From: Chthoniobacteraceae bacterium
GTDB lineage: Bacteria > Verrucomicrobiota > Verrucomicrobiia > Chthoniobacterales > Chthoniobacteraceae
DNA: 64,000 nucleotides
Reading direction: 5' to 3'
Assembly (NCBI GenBank): GCA_028293625.1
Contig: JAQGOL010000030.1
Coordinates: forward strand, 668,566 to 732,565
Below, in pieces: positions 10,380 through 20,928 of this stretch. The position numbers and the translations under genes are program-made. The notes below the pieces were generated by a model. That model did no database searches and was not told where the DNA came from. It worked only from the letters and a program-made list of their open reading frames with translations. Each line of letters opens with the position of its first letter. The stretch's first letter is position 1.

Positions 10380-13300
10380 TTAATTAATGGCGACGTTTTC
10401 GTCGAGGTTGAGTAATAGATTTCCGATCTGGGTCCATGCCGCCAGCTCAGCAGGGTCGAGCGAGGCGGGCGCTTTGGAATCGCCATTGGCAATTACCGCT
10501 TTTGCCGCGTCCGGCTCCGCCTGGTATCTGGCGGTAAACTCGTTTAGCAACTTCAGCAGCCTTTCTGTTTCGCGCGGCTCAGGCAAACGTCCAAGGACAA
10601 TTTTAAACCCTTCAGTCACCTTCGATTCAGCGGTTGTTCCAGCCCCGGCAAGCAGCCGCTGGGCGAATACGCGCGCGGCTTCGAAAAACTGGACATCGTT
10701 CAGCAGCTGAAGCGCTTGAAGAGGCGTATCGCTCCGTTCGCGGCGGGTGCAAAATCCTTCCCTTGAAGGCGCGTCGAAGTTGGCTAAAAAGGGCGCCGGC
10801 GCAGTCCTTTTCAGGAATGTATAGATACTTCGGCGATATAAGGCATCCCCTGTGTCCTGCTTGTAAGTATGCGTTGTACTGTTCTTGTAAGCCACAGGTT
10901 CCCAGATATTTGGCGGCTGATAGGTTCTGACTCCGCGTCCTCCGCTCTTTTCCACCAGCAATCCGGATACAAAAAGCGCTTCGTCGCGAATCGCTTCCGC
11001 GTTCATCCGCACGCGCGGCCCCCTGGCAAGGAGACGGTTTTCCGGGTCGCGCGCGAGCAGTTCAGGGGTGACCCGCGACGTTTGCCGCCACGTGGACGAG
11101 GTTAGCATCGTCTTGATCAGGAGCTTCATATCCCAGCCGGTCTCGCGGAAGTTGACTGCCAGCCAGTCCAACAGCTCCGGGTTGCTTGGAGCCTCGCCTT
11201 GCGACCCAAAGTCGGCGGACGTTTTTACAAGCCCCTGTCCGAAGAACTGCTGCCAGAAACGATTGACTGTCACCCTGGCAGTCAACGGATTTTCACCGCT
11301 CACAAGCCAGCGCGCCAGGTCGAGCCGTCTTGGATTGGGCGCTTTCAGTTCAGGCAGGATCGCCGGTGTGCCCGGCTGCACCTTTTCGCCTGGCTTATCG
11401 TATTGACCGCGCTCCATCACAAACGAATCACGAGGAGTCTCTGTGTCGCCCATGACAAATGTAGAAGGAAGCGCTGACTCCAGATCGGCGCGTTCTTTTT
11501 CAATCGCCGCGATCTCCTTTTCCACCGGTTCAAACAACCCGCGGGTCGTGACACACACTTTCTGCAGGAAATAATCGCGGAGTTTTGAGAGATCTTCCGG
11601 GATGCGCTGGCCTGCACTTTTTTTAAGCAACAGATTGAGGTTCGGAGGCACTCCGGGCGTATCCCGGCCTTCTCCCGATTTTAGCCAGGCCGCAAGCGAG
11701 CGTGCAGGATCGTTGGCCGGATCATCGACGCCGTTCATGGTCAGGCGATCCCAGTAAACCGTGCCGTCAAATTGCGCGAAGCTGTATCCGTCGATCTTGT
11801 CTCCGGCTTTCAGGCCAAGCTTTTCGGCCGGCACCTTCAGTGCCGTCCATTGTCCGGCCGCCGGCAAGTCTCCTGCAAGAAAATGGGTTGGCGTACCGGG
11901 AGTGCCATAACTGATGACCCCTTGCTCGCCCCAGACCGCGCGATGCTCCCAATCGTTGACATGAAACTGCAGCATGACGGCCCGGGCTCCATCAATGCGC
12001 GCCATCACTGAAATAATCCCGTCCCTGGGCACGCGGAAACTCACTCCACCGCCATTGAAAAAATCCTGCCCGATCCCTTTGGCTGTGCGTTTGATCGCCA
12101 GCTTGCCGCTTGCAGCCGGCGTCTCCGCACCACCTGCTAGAGTAAGAGGCGCGGTGCCGGCATTGACCTGCGGAGTCGCGCCAGACGGAAAACCATCCTC
12201 CATCCAAATCTCTTCAATCAGGCGCGGCGTTGCAATCTCAGGCGCCTCGACGGGATCACGATAGCTAAGAGACGCCAAAATATCGCTCGCTTTCGTTCCA
12301 GCTGCCGCGATCCGCCCGGCCAGGCTGGCAAGCTGTTTCTGCTGCTCCTCAGTTGGTTTTGGCACGATCGGCTCGACGTTGAGTTTATTACCATCGAGCG
12401 CAGGATCCGCGGCGCTGTTGAAGAAAGCGTAAAGTTGATAGACTTCCTTTTGTGTAATCGGATCAAACTTATGATCGTGGCAAGTCGCGCATTGCGCAGT
12501 CAGCCCCAGCCAGGTTTGAACCGTGGTGGTCATGCGATCCAATGAATAGCGGAACCGAAGTTCCTCCGGGATTGCGCCGCCTTCACTACTGCTTGCGTTG
12601 CAACGGTTAAAACCCGTCGCGATTTTTTGCTCAACAGTCGGATTGGGAAGTTGATCACCGGCCAGCTGCTCAATGGTGAACTGATCAAATGAAAGATTGC
12701 GGTTAAACGCGTCGATCACCCAATCGCGATAAAGCCACATTTGCCGTTCGTTATCGAGATGCAGACCATGCGTATCCCCGTAACGGGCAAGATCCAGCCA
12801 CCAATGCGCCATATGTTCGCCAAAACGCGGTGATGCCAGCAGCCGGTCGATCAAATTTTCATACGCGTTCGTCGCCGCATCGGCCATGAACATATCGAAC
12901 TCGCGCGGAGTCGGAGGCAGCCCGGTGATAGCCAGAGTTGCGCGACGCAGAAGCGTCGGCTTGTCGGCATCCTGCGATGGAGAGAGACCTTCGGCTTCCA
13001 ACCTGGCAATCAGGAAGGCATCGATAGGATTCCGCACCCGTTCAGCTGCTTTAACAGGTGGATTATCTGCTTTGACCGGCTGTTCAAACGCCCAATGTTT
13101 TTCGTAAGAGGCCCCTTGCACAATCCAACGCCGGATCAGTTCCTTTTCCTCTTTCGAAAGGAGCTTGTGTGACTTCGGTGGAGGCATCACTTCGTCTTTA
13201 TCGTCACTGATAATCCGCGCCCAAGCGTCGCTTTTTTCCAGATCGCCGGGCTTGATCGGGATAATTCCTTCGTTCTCGCGGTAAGCGCCTTCCGCCAGAT

Positions 13301-13496
13301 CGAGCCGCAGCTTGGCTTCCCGGTGTTTCGCGTCGGTCCCATGGCAGGCGAAACATTTATCGGACAGGATCGGACGAATATCGCGGTTAAAAGTAAGTTT
13401 GCCCTCGGAAGGCGCGGCGTGCACCAAAGCGGATCCCAGCAACCACAGCGCCGTGGCACCTCGAAACGGCGAAATTAATCTGGCGATGTTCTTCAT
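10380..13496 (-). CDS. planctomycete cytochrome c + DUF1549 + DUF1553 protein
   Basis: A large exported multidomain protein. The start at 13496 gives a signal peptide ([11 protein letters not shown]... to LVHAAPS); an in-frame ATG exists at 13568. Order: PSCyt1 cytochrome module with CFACH (residues 48-52 of this start) and the usual MPPP segment, DUF1549/PSCyt2 including a second CxxCH (CATCH, 336-340), a jelly-roll-like insert (about 450-615; [27 protein letters not shown]), then DUF1553/PSD1 ([23 protein letters not shown]). Two haem sites predict c-type cytochrome function in the periplasm. It is 5 bases upstream of the DUF1501 gene, its usual partner. The substrate is unknown; a link to polysaccharide processing is inferred from neighbours. 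Confidence 0.9.
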   Translation of the reverse strand: MKNIARLISPFRGATALWLLGSALVHAAPSEGKLTFNRDIRPILSDKCFACHGTDAKHREAKLRLDLAEGAYRENEGIIPIKPGDLEKSDAWARIISDDKDEVMPPPKSHKLLSKEEKELIRRWIVQGASYEKHWAFEQPVKADNPPVKAAERVRNPIDAFLIARLEAEGLSPSQDADKPTLLRRATLAITGLPPTPREFDMFMADAATNAYENLIDRLLASPRFGEHMAHWWLDLARYGDTHGLHLDNERQMWLYRDWVIDAFNRNLSFDQFTIEQLAGDQLPNPTVEQKIATGFNRCNASSSEGGAIPEELRFRYSLDRMTTTVQTWLGLTAQCATCHDHKFDPITQKEVYQLYAFFNSAADPALDGNKLNVEPIVPKPTEEQQKQLASLAGRIAAAGTKASDILASLSYRDPVEAPEIATPRLIEEIWMEDGFPSGATPQVNAGTAPLTLAGGAETPAASGKLAIKRTAKGIGQDFFNGGGVSFRVPRDGIISVMARIDGARAVMLQFHVNDWEHRAVWGEQGVISYGTPGTPTHFLAGDLPAAGQWTALKVPAEKLGLKAGDKIDGYSFAQFDGTVYWDRLTMNGVDDPANDPARSLAAWLKSGEGRDTPGVPPNLNLLLKKSAGQRIPEDLSKLRDYFLQKVCVTTRGLFEPVEKEIAAIEKERADLESALPSTFVMGDTETPRDSFVMERGQYDKPGEKVQPGTPAILPELKAPNPRRLDLARWLVSGENPLTARVTVNRFWQQFFGQGLVKTSADFGSQGEAPSNPELLDWLAVNFRETGWDMKLLIKTMLTSSTWRQTSRVTPELLARDPENRLLARGPRVRMNAEAIRDEALFVSGLLVEKSGGRGVRTYQPPNIWEPVAYKNSTTHTYKQDTGDALYRRSIYTFLKRTAPAPFLANFDAPSREGFCTRRERSDTPLQALQLLNDVQFFEAARVFAQRLLAGAGTTAESKVTEGFKIVLGRLPEPRETERLLKLLNEFTARYQAEPDAAKAVIANGDSKAPASLDPAELAAWTQIGNLLLNLDENVAIN

Positions 13497-13613
13497 GAAA
13501 AATCGAGGGGGAGAGAAATGAGGTGTTCCGGATACACTCGGAAGTGAGCGGCATTGTAGCGTCAACATTCTCCAGCAAAACCTTAAAGAATCCAGCTGCG
13601 GATCAGCTACCCC

Positions 13614-13648
13614 AAAAAAAGGAGCGCCGCTTGCGCAACGCTCCTTTT
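13614..13648 (-). terminator. rho-independent terminator of the small cytochrome gene
   Basis: Read on the - strand, AAAAGGAGCG and CGCTCCTTTT form a 10-bp stem around a 12-base loop, followed by a run of seven Ts. It lies 28 bases beyond the cytochrome stop and separates that gene from the downstream DUF1549/DUF1553-DUF1501 pair. Confidence 0.85.
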
Positions 13649-13675
13649 GAATAAATCGGAATCTGAGCTCGGCGA

Positions 13676-14056
13676 TTAGTCAGCCTTATGCTCGCTGTGG
13701 CAGGCTTTGCAATTGATAGCTTCCTTGTAGGCGGCGGTTGCGCCGTCTTTTTTCGCGACGACGTTTTCGGTAACGTCAATTAGCTTTGCCACCCTATCCT
13801 TGAACGCTCCGGCATCGCCTTTTGGAGGTTTGGTATCTGCCATGGCCTTGTATAGGACGAGCGTTTTTTGCAACTCCTCTTCACTTGCGGTGCCATCGAT
13901 AATGCGATCCGACACCTTCTTCTCTCCTTTAGGCGCCTTATGCGCGAACTTCATCGCCTTCTCGATTGGTTCAAACTCTTTATCGGCAGCCAGAGTGGAC
14001 CACGAGGCGGAAACAGCGAGAGCGGCAATGGAAAGGGTGAGGAAAAAACGGTTCAT
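13676..14056 (-). CDS. small secreted c-type cytochrome (cytochrome c'-like)
   Basis: A 126-residue protein with a clear signal peptide (MNRFFLTLSIAALAVSASWS to LAA) and one haem site, CKACH, at residues 116-120, near the C-terminus. The body looks all-helical. Size and terminal CxxCH suit a four-helix cytochrome c'-type fold, so electron transfer is the natural role. It sits between the two large PSCyt gene pairs, 85 bases after the DUF1552 gene, and has its own terminator. It could be the mobile electron carrier for either pair; that is inference from position. Confidence 0.8.
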   Translation of the reverse strand: MNRFFLTLSIAALAVSASWSTLAADKEFEPIEKAMKFAHKAPKGEKKVSDRIIDGTASEEELQKTLVLYKAMADTKPPKGDAGAFKDRVAKLIDVTENVVAKKDGATAAYKEAINCKACHSEHKAD

Positions 14057-14141
14057 GATTGGTGGCGGCTTTTGAAGCAGAGGCTTTTCAAAAAAACGAG
14101 CCGATAATCGATTTTATCGAATCGAAAAATTCGAGTAAGCA

Positions 14142-15485
14142 TTACAAACCGGCCAAACGGGTATCCGCGTCTCCGAAGCGATCAAGCTTCACATCCATGC
14201 GATCCATGATTGAGAGATACATGCTGCATAGCTTCCGATTTTCGTCGCCCTTGTCCAAATAGTCGAGAACGCGGCCTGTTTCGAGCGAGCCTCCAAGGCC
14301 GCCTACGAGCACAAGAGGGACCTTCGATGAATCGTGCTTGCTGCCCGACCACATGTTGGAGATCAACATCAGGCAGGAATTATCAAGCACCGTCCCCTCA
14401 CCTTCCGGCATGGAGTCAAGCTTCGCGGCAAGGTAAGCCATCTGGCTGCAATAATAGCGGGTAATCCGCTCAAACGCATCCGATAGATCATCGTGGGAAG
14501 CGGAATGATGCGCCGCACGCACGTCGAGAAACGGATAACAAAGCCCGGAAAGATCCCGGCACAAAAGCAGCGTGGCGACGCGGGTCTTGTCGGTTTGAAA
14601 ACCGAGCGCGAGGATATCGCACATCAGGCGCATATGCTCTCGAAGATCCTCGGGAAGTCCGTTATCGGGACGTTTCATGGTGAAGATGGACGGCCCGCTC
14701 TCTTTGGCTTTCTCATCGGCGACATCTTTGGCGGCGCGAGCGGATTCGACGCGTTTTTCAACTTCGCGCACGCTGGTCAGATATTCATCGAGCTTCGCTT
14801 TATCAGCATTGCTCACCTTGCGATTGAGACCGGCGGCTTCTTCTTTGACGCGATCGAGAATACTTTTTTGGCGTTTATCGCCGCGGTTATCAAACAGGCT
14901 GTCAAATGCGAGGGATGGATATTGTTCCATCGGCACCGGCGAGGTCGGATTTTGCCACGAGATATGCGAGCTATACGCCATCGAGAAATTGGTCTCGTGA
15001 TAGCCCGTGGTAGGCTGTTCGCATCCAAGCACCATTGAGGGCTGCACCGTCTGCTCACCTATCCGGTTTGCAAGGACTTGATCGAGACTAATCCCTCCTT
15101 TTAACTCCGCGCCCTTTTGCAAAGCAGCGCCTGAAAGCATGTTTCCGGTCTGTCCTGGATGAATTCCCACGCCTGTCGCCGATTTATTAAAGAGCCCGGT
15201 AATAAAGTTGAGCTTCGCCTTGAATGGAGCGAGCGGCTCAAGGCTTTTACCCAGTTCCATTTGCGCGCCGCTCCCTTTTGCCCACCAATGATTCGCGTTA
15301 ACTCCGTTGCCCCAGAAGAGTGTCGCGAACCGCTTGGGATACTGCCTTGGCACCTCGCCTTTCACAAGAGTGGAACCCCAGACCGGGATCGACTCCAACC
15401 AAGGCAATGCCATCACAACGCCTGCTCCACGGAGAAAAGTGCGCCGCGAAATCTGGGAGATATTTCGGTTATTGGGATTTGTCAT
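14142..15485 (-). CDS. DUF1552 family protein with Tat signal
   Basis: A 447-residue DUF1552 protein. SRRTFLRG at residues 13-20 followed by a hydrophobic segment is a textbook Tat signal, so the protein is probably exported folded. Family features include PKRFATLFWGNGVN, the long charged helix around residues 200-250, and LAYLAAKLDSMPEGEGTVLDNS-type sequence near the C-terminus. DUF1552 proteins have no proven activity. It starts 3 bases after the DUF1592-group gene, the usual partner, so a two-gene transcriptional unit is likely. This parallels the DUF1501 pair nearby. Confidence 0.9.
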   Translation of the reverse strand: MTNPNNRNISQISRRTFLRGAGVVMALPWLESIPVWGSTLVKGEVPRQYPKRFATLFWGNGVNANHWWAKGSGAQMELGKSLEPLAPFKAKLNFITGLFNKSATGVGIHPGQTGNMLSGAALQKGAELKGGISLDQVLANRIGEQTVQPSMVLGCEQPTTGYHETNFSMAYSSHISWQNPTSPVPMEQYPSLAFDSLFDNRGDKRQKSILDRVKEEAAGLNRKVSNADKAKLDEYLTSVREVEKRVESARAAKDVADEKAKESGPSIFTMKRPDNGLPEDLREHMRLMCDILALGFQTDKTRVATLLLCRDLSGLCYPFLDVRAAHHSASHDDLSDAFERITRYYCSQMAYLAAKLDSMPEGEGTVLDNSCLMLISNMWSGSKHDSSKVPLVLVGGLGGSLETGRVLDYLDKGDENRKLCSMYLSIMDRMDVKLDRFGDADTRLAGL

Positions 15486-15488
15486 GGT

Positions 15489-18437
15489 TTAATTGGAGGT
15501 GAAGCTCTCCTGGCCTCGTTTGTTTAAGAACTGCCGGCTTGTCACGATGCTTTCGATTAAACTCGAAAATCGATAACCATTTAATTCCAGTTTTGCGCGC
15601 ATGGCAGCGATGGCTGGATCATCGGTCAGCTTCAAACTGCGTCCAAGTCCGTAGCTGAGTAATTTGCGGCAAAGGTTTTCCACATAATCGGCTTTTCGGT
15701 GCGCACCGATATATTCCCGTAACCCCGCAATACCGCTTCCTTCGCTTCCTCCCGGAAAGATGGCATGCGCATCGACGGGACGTCCCCCGAGATCCACCTC
15801 ACGGAGTTCGCCAACCGGGCCGTAACCTTCAAATACAAGGCCCATGGCATCGAACCGTGCATGGCAGCCGGCGCAACTTTTATCCTGACGATGGCGTTCC
15901 AATGTTTCACGGAGCGTGAGGCTGCCGAGTTGTTCTTCATTCGCGGGCAACTCGGGCACTTTAGCGGGCGGCGGCGGAATCTGTTCTCCGAGGATTCGGC
16001 GCACGACCCAGTTGCCGCGTTTGACCGGACTGGTCCGAAGTCCGGGCGCGTTCTTTGTAAGAAATACAGCCATTGGCATCAAACCGCCGCGTCCATAGCG
16101 AACCGCGTCATCGACGCGGACCCAATCATTGGGACCCGCCGTTGATTCAGGCATGCCGTAGTGGCGGGCAAGCAGCGGGTTGACGAAGGTATAGGTTCCA
16201 AAAATCAGATCGAGGATGGAACGATCATTTGAAACCACATCAGTAATGAAGCGGAGTGGTTCCTCGAACATTGCCTGGCGCAGTTCATTGGTGAATGAAC
16301 TGAAACGTTCGCGGTCAACCGCGTTATGCTCCTCAAAACGCCTGAAATCGAGCCAGTTGCCCGCAAATTCCGTTGCAAAGCCGCGAACCCGTTCGTCTTT
16401 GAGCATGCGGCGAGCCTGCGCCACGAGCACCTCGGGTTGGTGCAGATCGCCGGAGGCCGCATGGTTTAGCAACTCCGCATCAGGCATGCTTGACCAGAGA
16501 AAATAACTAAGCCGGCTTGCCAGCGCGTAATCGTTCAGCGGCTGTTCACCCGCGCCATCCGCTGCCAGGTCGATACGATAAGCGAAGTTTGGCGACATGA
16601 AGATGCTAACCACCGTGTCGCGCACGGCGTCCTCATGAGGCAACCCGTCTTCCTTTCGCAATTGCCAATAGAATCTGATTAAACCTTCTTCTTCCTCCTT
16701 TGCAAGCGGCCGGCGGTAGGCGCGTTCCGCAAGAGATTGAAGCGCCTTGAGGTGGCTCGGTTCCGCGGCTTCCCGCGTCCGGTCGACCCAGCGAATGCTC
16801 GCATTAACCCGCTCGAAGTGTTCGATGACAGCGTTGATGGTTGTGGTATCCGAAGTCGAGTTCCGGATTTTGTTCGTGTAGACTTCCGCGAGTTGCTTGA
16901 TCTTGGCTTCTGCAGCCATCTCTTTGTTTTCCGGCCGCGCAAAATCAAACTCCGGCCCGCGTAAAAAAGCGGAGTCTGTGCGTTCAAACCAAAGGAAACC
17001 GACAAGTTGGCGAATAGGTGCGAGAGTAATAAAATCGAGTTCCTGCCAGAGCCGATCAAGCTCCTCCCTTTCATTATCAGTGAGGATCAAGTCACAAAGC
17101 GGCGCATCATCGCGAAAGTATCCCATTTGACTATGAAAGCCGGCGCTTAAGAGACGGCCGGCGTTGCCTTTCTCGCTTTCCTCCGTAAGCCATACACGGG
17201 CACGTTCCGAAACGTAAAATGCATCGGGAAAGATTTCACAGAAGCTCTTAAAAGCCTGCTCATAGCGTTCTTGTGAGATTGCATCCCCGGGAACGGTCAG
17301 TGGTTCCACAGCTTCAGTCGCCAGCCCTTCCATTTTCAGCTGAAGCGCGCCGCCGCCGTAGGTCCGGCGGTTTGCGGCCATCTGGCGATCTTTCCACAAA
17401 ACCAGCGCTTGCGCCCCGGGATTGACGCCCCGGACCGTAAGGTTAGGCACGTTCACCTTCACCTTTTGCCGCAGCTTCAGCATCAGATCGCGCATGCTTT
17501 CGCAACCTTGCCGCACCACTTTTGCCTCATCAGAGGCCGGCAAGTTTCGCCAGATCGCCTGGAGTGCCGCGATTGGTCCGATTGACTCCGCACGCTCAGA
17601 AAGTGCCGGCCAGATGCGCGCCAGGTATTTCGGACTGATCCTGAACTCGGCCGCAATGGAATCAAGAGTGGCGCCGGGCTTTCCCAGTAAATCGCGGTTC
17701 TTATAAGTCCACGCCGCCTGGAAGTAATCGGCGCAGTCAGTTGGCTGACGCCGGTAAAATTCGACGATTCGTTTGACGCAATATTTGTCCCGGTCAGTAT
17801 CGGCAATGATCGGATGCGGCGCGAATGCCAAACCGTCAGGTTTCAGCACCAGATGCTCTGAAACAAATCGGGCGGCCTCCATGTATTTCTTAAAGAGACC
17901 CGGCGACATCGTGAGCGATTCACCGGAGTTATCGAATCCTTCCTGATTGGCAGGATCGACGGGAAACTCGCGAGTGGGCTGGATATTGACTCCGGCAAGA
18001 TCGCGGATGGTGTAATCGTATTCAGCGTTACTGAGGCGATGTGCCAGAACTGCGCCGGGATCGCCTGCATTGCGCAACGCTTCTTCCTTTCGGAATTGTT
18101 CTATCCATGCAACCACTCCGGCACGGTCCTCATTGGAAGGCTGCCGCTTGGCATCCTCGGGCGGCATATCGCCGGAGCCAAGTTGATCGAGAAGCATTTT
18201 CCATCGGCGCTCGTCTTCAATCACTGATCGGATCGTCACAAAGGGCCGCAGATCAAAGTCACCCTTTGGCTTTTCATTGCCGTGACACTTAAAGCAGTAG
18301 GTCTCAAGAAACGGATGCACGGTTTGATTGAACCGCTGTTCCAGGTCAGCCAGGGAATCCGCGCCGTTTGCTCTCAGGCCCATGCCGCACAGGAGCAACG
18401 GCAGCAACCTCATCGGCAATTTCACTGCCCTGCTCAC
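15489..18437 (-). CDS. planctomycete cytochrome c + DUF1587/1595/1592/1588/1585 protein
   Basis: A 982-residue exported protein with the usual domain string: signal peptide (to residue 26), PSCyt1 with CFKCH at 48-52, DUF1587 (LAHRLSNAEYDYTIRDLAGV), DUF1595, DUF1592 (LASRLSYFLWSSMPDAELL), DUF1588 with a second CxxCH (CAGCH, 855-859; HARFDAMGLVFEGYGPVGE), and C-terminal DUF1585 (LCRKLLSYGLGRSLKLTD). Two haem sites predict periplasmic redox function. The gene leads a pair with DUF1552. Compared with typical members the segment around residues 200-480 is long and carries a helical insert of unknown role. The electron donor and substrate are unknown. Confidence 0.9.
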   Translation of the reverse strand: MSRAVKLPMRLLPLLLCGMGLRANGADSLADLEQRFNQTVHPFLETYCFKCHGNEKPKGDFDLRPFVTIRSVIEDERRWKMLLDQLGSGDMPPEDAKRQPSNEDRAGVVAWIEQFRKEEALRNAGDPGAVLAHRLSNAEYDYTIRDLAGVNIQPTREFPVDPANQEGFDNSGESLTMSPGLFKKYMEAARFVSEHLVLKPDGLAFAPHPIIADTDRDKYCVKRIVEFYRRQPTDCADYFQAAWTYKNRDLLGKPGATLDSIAAEFRISPKYLARIWPALSERAESIGPIAALQAIWRNLPASDEAKVVRQGCESMRDLMLKLRQKVKVNVPNLTVRGVNPGAQALVLWKDRQMAANRRTYGGGALQLKMEGLATEAVEPLTVPGDAISQERYEQAFKSFCEIFPDAFYVSERARVWLTEESEKGNAGRLLSAGFHSQMGYFRDDAPLCDLILTDNEREELDRLWQELDFITLAPIRQLVGFLWFERTDSAFLRGPEFDFARPENKEMAAEAKIKQLAEVYTNKIRNSTSDTTTINAVIEHFERVNASIRWVDRTREAAEPSHLKALQSLAERAYRRPLAKEEEEGLIRFYWQLRKEDGLPHEDAVRDTVVSIFMSPNFAYRIDLAADGAGEQPLNDYALASRLSYFLWSSMPDAELLNHAASGDLHQPEVLVAQARRMLKDERVRGFATEFAGNWLDFRRFEEHNAVDRERFSSFTNELRQAMFEEPLRFITDVVSNDRSILDLIFGTYTFVNPLLARHYGMPESTAGPNDWVRVDDAVRYGRGGLMPMAVFLTKNAPGLRTSPVKRGNWVVRRILGEQIPPPPAKVPELPANEEQLGSLTLRETLERHRQDKSCAGCHARFDAMGLVFEGYGPVGELREVDLGGRPVDAHAIFPGGSEGSGIAGLREYIGAHRKADYVENLCRKLLSYGLGRSLKLTDDPAIAAMRAKLELNGYRFSSLIESIVTSRQFLNKRGQESFTSN

Positions 18438-18532
18438 GCGATTACAGGTTGATTATATCGGCACCGGCTTTTTCCATGAAAGGAAAGCGTCGGGCCTTCG
18501 GGTCGCCACGCATTGAAATAGCTCATCATCGA

Positions 18533-20926
18533 TTAAAGGCTCGCGGGCCGGTAAAGGAAAGGACGCCGAAACATGCCTCCAAAATGATGCGGATTAAAAC
18601 CGCGCAGCGTAATGAGGTTGCGGCCGGCCTTGAGTTTGCCGGTGAGATCGACGTCCCACTCAAACTTGTAGTCGTTGCGCCACCACGGCTCCGAATATCC
18701 GCGGTGGCCGATCAATTCTCCATTTAAGTAAAGCCAGCAATCATTGAAGAGTCCCGGAAACATGGCATGCACGGAACCGCGGCATTGGGATTCGGAAGTA
18801 TCCACTTCAGTTTGATACCAAAAATGACCCGTGTAACTCTGGCTGTCCGCGTGCCGGATACCCTGGCCTTGAATATACAGATCGCTGCGGAGCATCTCCC
18901 ATTGGTCAGGCCAATCCTTGCGCAGATCGGCCGTGAGCGATTTTCCCTGTGCGTTCCATGCCGAAAGATCGGCCGGCTTGTAAGCCCAACCGCGCGCCAG
19001 GCCGGTATCGTGTGGGTCACGCCGGAAAGCCCATTCCAAAGGGAGCTTCGTTAACAACGTCCCGCGCGAACCGTCCGTTAACGCCATCAGCGTCCGATAT
19101 TGCTGTACTTCGCCCGGCCACCAGGCCGCCCCTTGTTCACCAATATTTTTGTAGGTGGTAAAAGCCGGACTCATGGTAGTGAGCAATTCTCGCGCGGCAA
19201 GTCCGCGCTCGCCCTGGGAAACAGCCGCCTTGAAATCAAGGCTGCTCACCGCACGCTGCATGGCCATATAACTATCGATCACTTCAAAGCTCAGTTCCGT
19301 GAAGTGAAGCCGATCAACATAGAGCTTCTGCTCGCGCGCCGCGCTGCTTTTAATCGGCGCAATGGCGCTGCGGGCATCTTCCAGCTTCGCCTTGAGGAAA
19401 TTCACCAGCTCCGGAGTATAGATCATCGGCGCGACAAAATACTCGTGCTCGGTTGCAAGCGTCTGCTGCCACGCGTCAAAGATCGCGCGCCAGTATGCCG
19501 ACATCGGCACAGCGGCCGGGCCGTAGAACTTTGGAAAAAACTCGTCCAGCAATGCCGCAACATCCACTTCCGGATTCCACATCAACTGGCCGCGGAAAAA
19601 GAGATTCAAAAATGTCGTTGCGGTTGCGCCGCGGCTTTCAGTGCCAATGCCGAGGATGCCCGCCTTCGCATAATTCCTTACGTCCTGGGCGAAAACAAAA
19701 TGAGAGGGGTTTGGCAGATCACGCCAGACGAGCTGTCCCTGATCATAGTCGTAAATGGCCAGGCGGCCATGCGTGAGTTGCGCCCAGCGGAAAAGCATTT
19801 CCTTGTATTCCTGGCGAGGCGGCGAAATCGGATCGTCCATGCCGTGATTAGGATCGATGTCAATGGGCGCAAGCCACATGACCACATTGGATTCCAAAGC
19901 AGTGATTTTTTGCGGCGGCAATGTCACATTGGCATAAGCCATGCCACCCAGCCGCGTCCTGCTCGCTGGATACTTCAAACGGAGCAGCTTCCCCACCTTA
20001 TTATAGAGGGCAATCATCGCGTCGGTATTGGAAGGTTGAAGCGCGTATTTGTCGTTGAGTCCCGCCTGCAACTCACGATCGCTCGCCGATTCGCTCACGT
20101 AGTTGCCGTCTTCGATGGCAAGCGAGATGCCCTCAACGCCTTTAGCGTATTCCGGTTCGATCCGCCTTGCGACTTCCTCTGCTGTGGCATCATCGGAGAG
20201 CGCCACGTTGAACATCGACTTGCCCGGGGGAATTAGCTTGGCGGTATATTGTCCAAGCGCATGCCCCATTCCGGCAAGCTTCACGCTGCTCATAAAGTTA
20301 CGCCGCTGAAACTCCTCCGCGCCGGTGGAGTCCGCATTCCAGCTTAGCCAGTAATGACGGACTTCAAAAGGTGGCGCGTAGGCAAAATCGAGCGTTCCGA
20401 TACTCAAGGCCGGCTGTGATGGAATGCATTCGCCAAACTCCCCCGCAAAATACCAGCGGCAGCCCCACTGCTGCAGAAGCCATGATGCGGCAAAATAATG
20501 CGATTCATCATTGGTTCCCGCAAGGAACAGCCGGTTTCCCACGCGTTTGATCGCCACGGCGTCGCCGCGCAATACAGGCTCTTTCTTAACCACCGCCTCA
20601 AGGGCGGATTGCAAGGCAGGCTGCGCTTGGATCGCCATCCTTCCGACAACGATCGCCGGCTTATCAGACTTCAATAGCGCCGCAATGACTTCGGGCTGAT
20701 CGACCAACTCGAGCCTGACTCCGCTCATTTGAGCGATATACTTCTGCAGATCCGCCGCGGCTTGTTTCTCCCAGCGTCCCGCATCCGAGCCGACCACGAT
20801 GGTTGCAAGCGGGGTGCCACCCTTGGTTATTAGGAGATCGTCCGGACCGTGTTTGCCCGCGACTTGTGCGGAGGCAACGCAATGAAACGAAAGAAACGCG
20901 GCGATGAATAAGGCAAATCGGTGCAT
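18533..20926 (-). CDS. DUF4838 family secreted glycoside hydrolase-like protein
   Basis: A 797-residue protein with signal peptide (MHRFALFIAAFLSFHCVASA). The N-terminal 150 residues (TIVVGSDAGRWEKQAAADLQKYIAQMSG, PAIVVGRMA) resemble the alpha-glucuronidase N-terminal domain that normally precedes DUF4838. DUF4838 follows (WYFAGEFGECIP, LGIGTESRGATATTFLNLFFRGQLMWNP). The last 100 residues form a jelly-roll-like module (FPGLFNDCWLYLNGELIGHRGY). The family is thought to act on polysaccharides; the specific substrate cannot be read from sequence. It starts 2 bases after the propeller-SIS gene, indicating an operon. Confidence 0.85.
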   Translation of the reverse strand: MHRFALFIAAFLSFHCVASAQVAGKHGPDDLLITKGGTPLATIVVGSDAGRWEKQAAADLQKYIAQMSGVRLELVDQPEVIAALLKSDKPAIVVGRMAIQAQPALQSALEAVVKKEPVLRGDAVAIKRVGNRLFLAGTNDESHYFAASWLLQQWGCRWYFAGEFGECIPSQPALSIGTLDFAYAPPFEVRHYWLSWNADSTGAEEFQRRNFMSSVKLAGMGHALGQYTAKLIPPGKSMFNVALSDDATAEEVARRIEPEYAKGVEGISLAIEDGNYVSESASDRELQAGLNDKYALQPSNTDAMIALYNKVGKLLRLKYPASRTRLGGMAYANVTLPPQKITALESNVVMWLAPIDIDPNHGMDDPISPPRQEYKEMLFRWAQLTHGRLAIYDYDQGQLVWRDLPNPSHFVFAQDVRNYAKAGILGIGTESRGATATTFLNLFFRGQLMWNPEVDVAALLDEFFPKFYGPAAVPMSAYWRAIFDAWQQTLATEHEYFVAPMIYTPELVNFLKAKLEDARSAIAPIKSSAAREQKLYVDRLHFTELSFEVIDSYMAMQRAVSSLDFKAAVSQGERGLAARELLTTMSPAFTTYKNIGEQGAAWWPGEVQQYRTLMALTDGSRGTLLTKLPLEWAFRRDPHDTGLARGWAYKPADLSAWNAQGKSLTADLRKDWPDQWEMLRSDLYIQGQGIRHADSQSYTGHFWYQTEVDTSESQCRGSVHAMFPGLFNDCWLYLNGELIGHRGYSEPWWRNDYKFEWDVDLTGKLKAGRNLITLRGFNPHHFGGMFRRPFLYRPASL

Positions 20927-20928
20927 GT

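Noticed and set aside
19100-20236. 378-codon + strand ORF
   Set aside because: Antisense to the DUF4838 gene, compositionally biased, no family features.
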